Translations under genes and position numbers: made by a program
The notes under the pieces: generated by a model
Told to the model about the DNA's origin: nothing
Database searches by the model: none
Seen by the model: the letters and a program-made list of their open reading frames with translations, nothing else
Assembly: GCF_014204415.1 (NCBI RefSeq)
Contig: NZ_JACHLE010000003.1
Coordinates: 186,001 to 250,000, forward strand
DNA length: 64,000 nt
Reading direction: 5' to 3'
DNA from: Chryseobacterium defluvii
GTDB taxonomy: Bacteria; Bacteroidota; Bacteroidia; Flavobacteriales; Weeksellaceae
Shown: in pieces, positions 26,813 to 34,863 of the stretch
How positions within the stretch are numbered: position 1 is the stretch's first letter
Layout of the letters: every line of letters starts with the position of its first letter

Positions 26813-27183
26813 TTGGAAAGTTCTGTATAAATTTTTTTGATGATTCGATTTTGCTCGGTTTTAAGGCTATTGAGCTCCTGAAGCTTAGAATTGTATTCTT
26901 TCAATAGCTCTTTCGGTATTGATTTTTCGGTATTGACATACCGCGCAATCTGGTTGATATTGTTCTCTATCCTGGCAAAGATATTTCCCTGCTTTTCAAT
27001 AAAAGCCATGATTTCTTTACGGTCGTTTTCAAGCATTTTGCCTTCGACCATATTGACAATAAAATCTGAAAGGTAAATATTAGATTTCTGACAATAAGCT
27101 AGCCATTTATCTTTAATTGGCTGGTCCAAGCGCAGGGTAATCCTGGCATTTTTACTGCGAGTGGGAGATTGTTCTTTTTTCAT
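26809..27183 (-). CDS. MobC/MobA-like relaxosome accessory protein
   Basis: 124 aa. A ribbon-helix-helix-like N-terminus (NARITLRLDQPIKDKWLAYC) is followed by the helix YLSDFIVNMVEG, and the C-terminal half contains IENNINQIARYVN, a signature common in MobC proteins. Such proteins bind and distort oriT so the relaxase can nick. It is the first gene of the mobilisation operon; oriT is expected just upstream at 27184-27402. Confidence 0.85.
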   Translation of the reverse strand: MKKEQSPTRSKNARITLRLDQPIKDKWLAYCQKSNIYLSDFIVNMVEGKMLENDRKEIMAFIEKQGNIFARIENNINQIARYVNTEKSIPKELLKEYNSKLQELNSLKTEQNRIIKKIYTELSK

Positions 27184-27402
27184 TTGATTCTTCTTTAGGT
27201 TAATGACCTGTTATACAACTAATCAGGTAAATCATTTCAGTAAGATTGGCAAACGAGAAAGTTCTTCCCCTAATTTAAAAAGGTATTTAAATTAAAAAAA
27301 AATCAGTATTTTGCTTTAGCTCAATAAAATATGTCGCTATTTGCAAAAGATTGCAAAACAGCCGGGTGAGCCTGATCAGCAATTCATTAAAACTTATAAC
27401 AT
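27184..27402. other. Candidate oriT / divergent control region
   Basis: 219 bp between the divergent MobC-like gene and the secreted 124-aa gene, the usual place for oriT. Structures seen: ACCTG/CAGGT (27206-27210 with 27224-27228); a perfect 9-bp dyad TAATTTAAA, aaggta, TTTAAATTA (27271-27294) followed by an A-tract; and a direct repeat TTGCAAAA near 27351-27366. No known nic consensus could be confirmed. Confidence 0.45.
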
Positions 27403-27777
27403 ATGAAGAAAACATATTTTATATTAATATTAACTGTTGCCACCACATATTTGTCTGGTCAAACAAATAAGCCAGAGAAAGTCTTTCAACTTTTTCCAAC
27501 CCAAAATATGTGGACCTTTCTAAAGTTAAACACCCGTAATGGCCAAATTTGGCAGGTTCAATATAGTATGAAGGATACAAATCGTTTCGAAATAAAGCTC
27601 AACTCAAATTCTTTAACTACCGTTGAAGGTGAAATGGATGGTAGATTTAATCTTTATCCTACTCAAAATTTTAACAGTTTTCTTTTGCTTGACCAGATTG
27701 ATGGTAGAGTTTGGCAAGTCCAATGGTCGACAAAGCCAGAGGAAATGAGTGTGGTTCCAATTAATAAAATTGAATGA
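27403..27777 (+). CDS. Secreted two-repeat protein of unknown function
   Basis: 124 aa with a signal peptide (KTYFILILTVATTYLSGQ). The mature part is an imperfect duplication of about 35 residues: FPTQNMWTFLKLNTRNGQIW at residues ~31-50 and YPTQNFNSFLLLDQIDGRVW at ~84-103, each followed by QVQ(Y/W)S. The conserved Tyr/Phe-Pro-Thr-Gln-Asn and Gly-x-(I/V)-Trp-Gln-Val-Gln positions suggest a small beta fold. It is transcribed away from the mobilisation operon. I cannot name the family. Being cargo at the oriT end, it could be an early-expressed gene after transfer. Confidence 0.75.
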   Translation: MKKTYFILILTVATTYLSGQTNKPEKVFQLFPTQNMWTFLKLNTRNGQIWQVQYSMKDTNRFEIKLNSNSLTTVEGEMDGRFNLYPTQNFNSFLLLDQIDGRVWQVQWSTKPEEMSVVPINKIE

Positions 27778-27833
27778 AACCTTTGGATATTAAATTTTTT
27801 TTAGATGATACACCAAAAATAAAATTAAACTAA

Positions 27834-29493
27834 TCATACATTTTTATTAGAAAGTAAATCTAAAAATTGCTTTGAAAACTCACCCGGTTTAATAAAAAAT
27901 GGGGTTTCTCTGGCAGAAATAGGTCTCAATAGTCTTTGCAAATAATCAGTAAAATGTTTAGGATTATTGTAACTTTTTTTTGGCAGTTCATTAAGTTGTT
28001 TTGTGTGGGCTATTAGTAAATCTTTTAAAATTTTAAAATTGTCTTTAATATTATGATTCCACAAAATTAAAGTATCAATATCCATTAAAGTTAATGGGTG
28101 AATTTTAAATTTTTCATTACATTTTATATTTCTTAGATTCAGTTCTTCAATGAACCAATTATTCAATTTATAGTTAATTCCCATTGATTCAAAAACTCTG
28201 TCATGTACAAGTATTATAGGGAAAATTTCAATTTTATGATTGTATTTAATCGTATGATCAAACTTGAAATTTTGAGTGTATATAAACTCAATTGAATTGA
28301 CTAATTGCTTAATACCAACTCCTTTTTTTTTGCTTTGTAAAAATCTTTCTTTTAAAAAATTTTCAATCGTTTCTATATCGTTTGCTGACTTAATTGATTT
28401 ACTAATTAAAATATCTTTATTTTCAAATAATAATATGGTGTTATTATAGTTTATGTAATAATCAGGTTCATTTCTCTCTTCATTTTTGTATTCGATTTTT
28501 TTGGTAAAAAATTTTTTGCTAAAAATATCATCTAACAAGTTTCTCATCAGAAAATTCTCAGAAAATTCTTTATTATAGTAACTAAAGAAGTTATCAATTT
28601 TAATTTCATTTTCTCTAAAAATTTCTTGTAATCGAAATTTGGCGCTCCGATAAAATAAGTCTACAGCAAAATAAAAGTTAACAATGGAAAATCGATCTTC
28701 ATCAATAAAATAGATTGGTGTCTTTTTTAATTCCGTAAAATCTTCATCTTCGGTAATTTTTGTAGCTGATATATTTTTTATTAAGTCAAAACAAGAAAGA
28801 TTTTGACTTGTAAATATGTATTGATTATTAAGCTTAGCAATAAAAAGGGTTGCGAATAAATATTTCATATTGTATATAAAATCCTTTTCATTAGTCAATC
28901 CATATGATTTTATAAATTCGGTTTTTATTAATTCAAAATTTTTGATTGAAAGAAATTTTAATAAGCTTTCAACCTTGTAAATTGTTGCATAAATTAGTTT
29001 TACAAATTCATTTTTATCATCTTCAAACATTGAAATTTCACTTAATTGAAATCCTTGCAGAACAATAAAGTTTATGAAAGACTCTTTGTTTTGGTTTGTT
29101 TGGAAATCATGATTATACTCTGTAAATCTTGAATTTAATACCAGGAAAGCTTTGAACAGATTTAGTTCCGAGTTTGAGCTTTTATCTCCATCCACGCTGA
29201 ATTTCTCTATGTTTGACAAGATAAGTTCTGAAAGTTTAAGATAAGAATGTGGTGAAATTATTTCGATATCCTTATCTGAACCACGTTTAAAAATTTCTAT
29301 CCTTTTAGCAATATCTTTCGCTATTTCTTTATCAGAAAAAAAAATTATTATAGGTTGGTAATGGATAGGTATTGCAAAAACCAATGCTTTTAAGTAATAA
29401 TTCCTTTGGAATTTTAAGAAGATAGAATAAAGGATTTTCCTTATTCTCTTCAGGAAAAACTTCTTCGAAGTGGGGAACGATTTTAAAGTTCAT
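27834..29493 (-). pseudogene. Frameshifted gene with PD-(D/E)xK-like motif; possible phase-variable cargo
   Basis: The open frame covers 27834-29384 (516 codons) but has no ATG at its start. Upstream, ATG 29491-29493 opens another frame (MNFKIVPHFEEVFPEENKEN...) that continues naturally into the long frame. The two are split at a run of nine A on the plus strand (29336-29344). The joined product would be about 552 aa. Near residue 345 it has EPDYYINYNNTILLFENKD, which fits the PD-(X)n-ExK nuclease core. It is AT-richer than the tra genes and lies with an AlbA_2-type ATPase and a repeat array. It may be a defence-type effector, phase-variable through the homopolymer, or a sequencing indel. Confidence 0.65.
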
Positions 29494-29602
29494 TAATGTT
29501 CTTAAGCTGTTATTTAAAATTCAAAAATACAAATTATTCTCGGCTATGATTATTGTAATACTGGGAAGAATGGAAAGCTGCAAAAGTTCAAATGAATTAT
29601 CT

Positions 29603-30440
29603 GGAGAGTTGAATATTCATAACAGAATTCTCATTGAGAATTTTAGGAAAGAAATCCTTATCCTACTTGAAAAATAATTCCGAGAAAAAATTCAAATATT
29701 TTTTGGAGAATTTTTCAATTTCTTGGAGAATTGAATATCATAACAGAATTTTCGGAAAAAATTTTAGGAAAGAAATCTTTATCCTACTTGAAAAAAAATT
29801 CTGAGAAAAATTCAAATATTTTTTGGAGAATTGAATCTTACATACAGAATCCTCAGAAAAAAATTTCAGGAAAGAAATCCCCATTCTACTTGAAAAATAA
29901 TTCTGAGAATAAATTCAAATATTTTTTTTGGAGATTTTTTTAATTTCTTGGAGAATTGAATCTTACATGCAGTATCCTCAGAAAAAAATTTTAGGAAAGA
30001 AATCCGTATCCTATTTGAAAAAAAATTCTGAGAAAAATTCAAATATTTTTTTGGAGAATTTTTCAATTTCTTGGAGAATTGAATCTTACATACAGAATCC
30101 TCAGAAAAAAATTTCAGGAAAGAAATCCCCATTCTACTTGAAAAATAATTCTGAGAATAAATTCAAATATTTTTTTGGAGAATTTTTTAATTTCTTGGAG
30201 AATTGAATCTTACATACAGAATCCTCAGAAAAAAATTTTAGGAAAGAAATCCGCATCCTCTTTGAAAAAAAATTCTGAGAAAACTTAAATATTTTTTTGG
30301 AGAATTTTTAATTTCTTGGAGAATTGAATCTTACATGCAGTATCCTCAGAAAAAAATTTTAGAAAGAAATTCCTATCTTATTTGAAAAATAATTCTGAGA
30401 AAAACTTAAATATTTTTTTGGGGAGAATTGAATCTTTTTT
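29603..30440. repeat. Tandem array of ~7 units of about 122 bp
   Basis: Units start with GGAGA(A/G)TTGAAT at 29603, 29725, 29825, 29950, 30073, 30197, 30318 and a partial one at 30422, so spacings are 122, 100, 125, 123, 124, 121 and 104. Each unit contains nested dyads (CTCAGAA...TTCTGAG around TAGGA...TCCTA in several copies) and a junction dyad TTCAATT...AATTGAA. Copies starting at 29825 and 30073 are almost identical, implying a higher-order duplication of about 248 bp. The unit length is not a multiple of three, so open frames across it are not genes. Confidence 0.85.
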
Positions 30441-30522
30441 CAAAAAGAGTTTTAGAAAAAATCAGATTTTGTCTGACAAAAAACAATTCTGGAAAATATC
30501 AAATGAATTTCCCAGAATTAAA

Positions 30523-32232
30523 TTAAAATTTAGCTTTTAAATCTTCAACAACTTTATTTGTTAATAATTCTCCACGAAGATCCTTATATAAATCTGAAAG
30601 AAAATATTTTGTTCCACCAGCAACTCCTTCTGTAATCAAAATTTCATCATCCTTTAACTTACTCAACAAATACTTAATCTGATTTCTATTTAAAGAATTT
30701 TTTAAATGCTGTTCTATTTCCCCAATTTTCATTTTTTTCCCTTGCAAAAGTAAAACGATGGATTCTACTTCTGTGGCAATATATTTTTTGCCGATCATTT
30801 GCATTTCTCCCTCTAATTTATGAAAATCCTCTGTAAGAATATATCTGTTAGTATGTGTGGACACAGGACGAATAAGCCCCAGTGTTAGTAATTGGCTTAC
30901 TATATTTTCTTTTAAATGAGCAAAAATTCCTTTTCTTACTTTATATAGTGTGATAATTTGTTCCACCCCTAATTTAGGCTCTTTATCACTATTTTGATAT
31001 TCATTGATAAAAACATGAAATGCTTTATCAGTAATTTGTGAGTATAATCCCAATGTAACTTGAAACATATCAGAAGGTGAGTAATCTGGTTCAGGCTTGC
31101 CTTCAGAAAGGGTTAATGAAAAAATTTTATCTACTCCCTGACCGCTTCTCTCAACCAAACCTGTTTTTTCTAAAATATCCGTCAATAGTCTGCTCCTTGG
31201 GGTACTGCTTACTGTTAGAATATTTTCAATATTAACCCCTTTAGGAAATCCTCCAGGATTAGTTATAATAATTTTATTAGGGTATTGTTTTATAACTACT
31301 TCACTGGATATACTATAATCCCGATGTGCTACTGCATTAAGAATTGCCTCTCTAAGAACAGCTTCGTTGAAATCATAAATATCATAAATATAGGTTCCAT
31401 TTTGTATAGGATGCTTTTTATTGAGAAGTGGTTGGTTAATCAATTTCCAAACTTCTTCTACTGCTTTATATAATGGCCCCTCAATAACGATTCTATTATC
31501 AAAATGAATTTGAACTTCAGAGGTTCGATATTCCCAAATAATTTTGCATTGAGGTAATTTAGTATGTAGAACCTCCTTTTTAGCTAGCAAAATGAGACAT
31601 GCATAATTAAGTCCGGAAGGTGTTTTAAGCTTTAAATCTGTCAGAATTTGCTCTTGGCTTAATTGTCCGAATAAAGGATTACGCTGCTTAATTGCATAGT
31701 TATCTTTCAAAATTGTAAATGCTTCATCATCAATATCATCTAATGTAAAGCCTTCAACAATTTTTGCCGAAAAATCAGGTTCTTGTTCGGATAGTATAGC
31801 AAACATTTCTTCATCACTCATATTACGTAAACTATCACCTACCCGCATAAGTGGTACCCCTTCAAATTTCAGCATTTTACCAATAGGTCTTGTAGGAATA
31901 TGAGAAACCAATACTCTTAATCCATTTTCATCAAATAATTCTTCAAGACGAATTCTTATTTCCAACTTTTCATATACAGCGTCTTCTAATCCACCGAGCG
32001 TTCCTTTTGCAAAATTACTCCCAACCACAGTGTGCGGAAAAGCATCACTCATCCCGAAAATTAATTTACCACCTCCCTCGTTAGCCAGTGCAACAATATA
32101 ACCTAAATAACATTTTCTTCGGTTTTCCTGTTCTTTATGTGAACCTCCATTAAAGGGGAAATTATTTTTAGCTTCTTTGAATTCTACTTTATCTTCCGAT
32201 TCTTTTAGATATTGTAGTTCTTGTATTGTCAT
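30523..32232 (-). CDS. AlbA_2/Schlafen-type ATP-binding protein (cargo)
   Basis: 569 aa. The N-terminal AlbA_2 (divergent AAA_4/Schlafen-like) domain lies at ~5-130, with EFKEAKNNFPF, IVALANEGGGKLIFG and MRVGDSLRNMS. A GHKL-like ATP-binding domain (~285-385) follows, with LREAILNAVAHRDY, ITNPGGFPKGV and RNRLL-like SRLLTDILEKTGLVERSGQGVD. A winged-helix C-terminus comes last. Such proteins are variously called putative transcriptional regulators or RecG-like helicases, and several act in phage defence. It has a TAnnTTTG-type promoter box at 32249-32256. It lies between the integrase and the repeat array, a typical cargo site. Confidence 0.85.
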   Translation of the reverse strand: MTIQELQYLKESEDKVEFKEAKNNFPFNGGSHKEQENRRKCYLGYIVALANEGGGKLIFGMSDAFPHTVVGSNFAKGTLGGLEDAVYEKLEIRIRLEELFDENGLRVLVSHIPTRPIGKMLKFEGVPLMRVGDSLRNMSDEEMFAILSEQEPDFSAKIVEGFTLDDIDDEAFTILKDNYAIKQRNPLFGQLSQEQILTDLKLKTPSGLNYACLILLAKKEVLHTKLPQCKIIWEYRTSEVQIHFDNRIVIEGPLYKAVEEVWKLINQPLLNKKHPIQNGTYIYDIYDFNEAVLREAILNAVAHRDYSISSEVVIKQYPNKIIITNPGGFPKGVNIENILTVSSTPRSRLLTDILEKTGLVERSGQGVDKIFSLTLSEGKPEPDYSPSDMFQVTLGLYSQITDKAFHVFINEYQNSDKEPKLGVEQIITLYKVRKGIFAHLKENIVSQLLTLGLIRPVSTHTNRYILTEDFHKLEGEMQMIGKKYIATEVESIVLLLQGKKMKIGEIEQHLKNSLNRNQIKYLLSKLKDDEILITEGVAGGTKYFLSDLYKDLRGELLTNKVVEDLKAKF

Positions 32233-32248
32233 AAATATGGTGTTGTTA

Positions 32249-32256
32249 CAAAAATA
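32249..32256 (-). promoter_or_regulatory. -7 promoter box of the AlbA_2 gene
   Basis: TATTTTTG on the minus strand fits the Bacteroidota TAnnTTTG element, about 17 bp before the ATG. No convincing -33 TTTG was found at the normal distance. Confidence 0.4.
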
Positions 32257-32319
32257 TTAAAATTAAAGAAAGTATGTACCTTAAACAAGTAGAAAAGATT
32301 TCAAATTTATGATTCCATA

Positions 32320-33549
32320 TTAAAAAATACTGTCGATAACCAGATCCACTTCATTAGTCGAAAAATCTTCAAGGTAACTTTCAGTTGTACTAAGTTTCTT
32401 ATGTCCCAAAGACTGTTTGATAATATTGATGTTTACATCTTTTCTCAAAGCTGTTGTCGCAAAAGTATGCCGGGCTGTATAGAATGTAATGTGCTTATCT
32501 ATTTCACATAATTTAAGGAGATATTTCAATTGCTTATTGTAGTATTTTCTTACTGAATATTTTCTATTATATAATTCTTCCGCAGAATATTCTTCCTTAT
32601 TCATTTTCAAAATAGGAAATATATAAGGGGTCTCGTAAATCCTGTATTTCCTGTAGAAATTTAGCACCTCCCCAATGATTTCATTTTTTGGTAATTTCAC
32701 GTTGATATGTGCTTTCGTTTTTATCCTGCTATAACTAAATTTTAAATCTTCCAAATGTGACCATTCTAATTCTGCCAGATCTGTAAAGTTCATCCCTCTT
32801 GCGTAATAACTGAAGAGATACAGATACCTTGCATGTCGGACAGATGGAGCTTTCTCCACATCAAAATCAATAATCTTTTCGAATTCTTGTTCAGATAAAG
32901 CCTTTTTCTTCTTTTGACTTTTTAATTTCGATATTTTATATCCTTCTTTTGAAAAAGGATAATGGATTTTGGAGACAACTTTTGCTTTAATTGCTTTGTT
33001 ATAAACCATTCTGATATTCCTCATGTAGACGGCAATCCCGCCATCATCTGCATTTTTACGGAGATGTCTCTCGAAGCCGTTTAAAAAAGGTTCGTCAATA
33101 TCTTCAAACCTATACCTATCAATATTCCTTTTAAATTTTCCGAGGGCTCTTATTGTTGTTTCCAAGGAAATTTTATAGCTGATTTGTCCGTTTTCCTCCA
33201 TCATTTTAATCTCTTTTTCAAAAAACTCTTTGAGTAGAATTCCGGAATTTCCACGAAGACGATAATGGTTGTCAAATTGTATTAAAGTAACCATTCCCTG
33301 CTCTTTTTGGATTTTCTCGATAATATCGGTTGCCTCATCTTTTAGGGTTCTCAAAGATGAATTAAAGGAAAGATGATTTCTAAATTTAGAATTGAACTCC
33401 CCTGTTTTAGAATTCCATTCAATTAGCTTACATTTGTACGGAGTAGAATAAAATTTTGACTTCCTATTTATTGTAACTCTCAAATAAATAGGAAATAGCC
33501 CGTCTTGTAATGGATTCTTTTTGCAAATGGTTTTAATACTTGGTTTCAT
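32320..33549 (-). CDS. int: Tyrosine site-specific recombinase (ICE integrase)
   Basis: 409 aa from ATG 33547-33549 (the frame is open further upstream, but without a good start). An N-terminal arm-binding domain (residues 1-90) and a SAM-like core-binding domain (~110-200) precede the catalytic domain. Visible catalytic elements are Arg in YYARGMNF, Lys in IKTKAHINVKLP, YTARHTFAT (Arg-His box, with Tyr in place of the first His as in many Bacteroidota integrases) and LGHKKLSTTESYL with the nucleophile Tyr. It lies 150 bp from the tRNA-Asn attachment site and reads away from it, as expected for the integrase of this element. Confidence 0.93.
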   Translation of the reverse strand: MKPSIKTICKKNPLQDGLFPIYLRVTINRKSKFYSTPYKCKLIEWNSKTGEFNSKFRNHLSFNSSLRTLKDEATDIIEKIQKEQGMVTLIQFDNHYRLRGNSGILLKEFFEKEIKMMEENGQISYKISLETTIRALGKFKRNIDRYRFEDIDEPFLNGFERHLRKNADDGGIAVYMRNIRMVYNKAIKAKVVSKIHYPFSKEGYKISKLKSQKKKKALSEQEFEKIIDFDVEKAPSVRHARYLYLFSYYARGMNFTDLAELEWSHLEDLKFSYSRIKTKAHINVKLPKNEIIGEVLNFYRKYRIYETPYIFPILKMNKEEYSAEELYNRKYSVRKYYNKQLKYLLKLCEIDKHITFYTARHTFATTALRKDVNINIIKQSLGHKKLSTTESYLEDFSTNEVDLVIDSIF

Positions 33550-33700
33550 ATGTTTAATTTTTAAGTATAACATCAGTACAACATGTTGTACTTGATACTC
33601 AAAATGGATGAAACCAAAAATAGACACTCAACACCTTAACTCAATGCAAATCAGCATATTTGAAGCTAAATACAAATAAATGAAACCCTATGGTTTTCAT

Positions 33701-33742
33701 CTGTTAATCAGAGGGTCGCTGGTTCGAGCCCAGCAGGAGGAG
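33701..33742 (+). other. attR: 3' part of tRNA-Asn (integration site core)
   Basis: The sequence gives the tRNA-Asn(GUU) anticodon loop CTGTTAA (33701-33707), the 3' anticodon stem TCAGA and the variable loop. The T-arm follows: GCTGG 33718-33722, loop TTCGAGC, CCAGC 33730-33734. The 3' acceptor strand AGGAGGA and discriminator G (33735-33742) complete it. The 5' half of the tRNA is missing. This is what remains at the right end when an element inserts into the 3' end of a tRNA; the complete gene should stand at the left end outside the window. Confidence 0.85.
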
Positions 33743-33749
33743 CCCAACT

Positions 33750-33786
33750 GACAAAGTCGCCAAATTGGCGGCTTTGTCGTTTTTTA
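33750..33786 (+). terminator. Host terminator of the tRNA-Asn unit
   Basis: GACAAAG-t-CGCCAA, then TTGGCG-g-CTTTGTC (33750-33778) forms a strong hairpin followed by a run of T. It directly follows the tRNA 3' fragment and marks chromosomal DNA. Confidence 0.8.
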
Positions 33787-33882
33787 TTCTTTCCCCAAGA
33801 CCTTGGCGATCGATCTTCTTAAACAACCAAATAATTATGTATTTCGGCAGTTTAAAAATATATGGCTGAAAATGTCCACACA

Positions 33883-33918
33883 TTGACCATTTTAAAAAAT
33901 AATTTCTGATTACATTTG
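33883..33918 (+). promoter_or_regulatory. Candidate promoter of the AraC-M1-DinB operon
   Basis: The -7 box TACATTTG at 33911-33918 matches TAnnTTTG exactly. A TTG at 33883-33885 could be the -33 element, although the 25-bp spacer is a little long. The ATG follows at 33937. Confidence 0.5.
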
Positions 33919-33936
33919 TGTCATAAGACTTAGCAT

Positions 33937-34863
33937 ATGGCCACAAAATTTATCTTCCTCCTTTTACCTCAGGTACATATTTTAGATATTGCCGGGCCCG
34001 ATCAGGCTATTCATGAAGCTATAGATTTTAATGCTGATTTTGAGATTGAATATTGTGGCATAGGCAAAAATGTAGTATCTACGAGTGGTTTACCTTTTGG
34101 AACTGTAAAACATTTCTCAGAAATTCAGTTTAAAAAAGGAGACTTTCTGATTGTTCCGGGCTGCGATTATTCCTACTTATCATCCAACGAATTTTTAAGG
34201 CAAAAAGAATTATTTAACTGGATCAATTATTTATACAATCATAATGTCGCCATCTGCAGTATTTGCACGGGCGCATTTGTTTTGGCTGAATCAGGCCTTT
34301 TGAATGGAAAAAACTGCACCACCCATTTCAAGAAAACCGGTGAACTGCAAAAGAGGTATTTAAAAATTAAGGTAGTTGAAAACATTTTGTTTACCGATCA
34401 GAATAACATCTATACCAGCGCAGGAATTGCATCCGGGATAGATCTGATCCTGCATATCATTGAAAAACTGAAAGGCAGCCATATGTCACATCTGGTAGCA
34501 AGGGAGTTAGTCATATTCAGCAGACGGAACGGAAACGACAGCCAGGAAAGCGAATTTTTAAAATTCAGGAATCACATTCACACAGGCATTCACAAAACCC
34601 AGGATTTTATCCTCGAAAACATCAGCAGAAAAAACAGCTTATATGATCTGGCAGAAATAGCTGCCATGAGTGAGCGTAATTTTACAAGAATATTTAAGAA
34701 AGAAACCGGGGTTACGGTCAATGAATACATCAATGTGATTCGCAAAGCAAAGGCTGTGGAGCTTAAGAAAAATCCCAACCTGTCTAAAATTGAAATCGCC
34801 AATAAAGTGGGCTTACAAAGTGAAAAGCACCTGTCGAGAATTTTAACCATTGATACGAAATGA
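33937..34863 (+). CDS. GlxA-family AraC-type transcriptional regulator
   Basis: 308 aa. The N-terminal DJ-1/PfpI-like domain (1-190) includes the nucleophile-elbow region ICSICTGAFVLAESGLL, with the Cys kept. The C-terminal AraC helix-turn-helix domain (~215-308) includes LYDLAEIAAMSERNFTRIFK and KIEIANKVGLQSEKHLSRI. Regulators of this type often sense small molecules and control adjacent genes. Its stop overlaps the start of the M1-like gene by 4 bp, so it probably belongs to one operon and may autoregulate it. Confidence 0.9.
   Translation: MATKFIFLLLPQVHILDIAGPDQAIHEAIDFNADFEIEYCGIGKNVVSTSGLPFGTVKHFSEIQFKKGDFLIVPGCDYSYLSSNEFLRQKELFNWINYLYNHNVAICSICTGAFVLAESGLLNGKNCTTHFKKTGELQKRYLKIKVVENILFTDQNNIYTSAGIASGIDLILHIIEKLKGSHMSHLVARELVIFSRRNGNDSQESEFLKFRNHIHTGIHKTQDFILENISRKNSLYDLAEIAAMSERNFTRIFKKETGVTVNEYINVIRKAKAVELKKNPNLSKIEIANKVGLQSEKHLSRILTIDTK

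Larger units (their letters stand above)
1..33742. mobile_element. Integrative conjugative element (right part), integrated in tRNA-Asn
   Basis: A conjugative element of the Bacteroidota TraA-N type. It contains a tyrosine integrase, relaxase, MobC-like protein, ParA, a tra operon (traE, F, G, J, K, M, N) and a VirD4-type coupling protein, so it looks able to transfer itself. The right boundary is the 3' part of tRNA-Asn at 33701-33742, directly beside the integrase gene; chromosomal housekeeping genes follow. No second tRNA-Asn fragment was found, so the left end lies outside the window and assigning positions 1-5.7 kb to the element is inference. Apart from one secreted gene and one small orphan, the genes run on the minus strand. 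Confidence 0.85.

Noticed and set aside
29731..30206. Overlapping small open frames on both strands in the tandem repeat array
   Set aside because: They translate the repeat itself, the unit (~122 bp) is not a multiple of three, and there is no start or ribosome-binding context.
29603..30440. CRISPR array
   Set aside because: Units are contiguous and similar along their whole length, with no unique spacers, no short direct repeats and no cas genes.
1..33700. Second tRNA-Asn fragment marking the ICE left end within the window
   Set aside because: I looked for the core around GTTAATCAGAGGGTCGC on both strands and saw no copy; the left end must lie outside.
33690..33744. Functional tRNA gene
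   Set aside because: Only the 3' part from the anticodon loop is present; D-arm and 5' acceptor strand are absent, so it is an attachment-site remnant.
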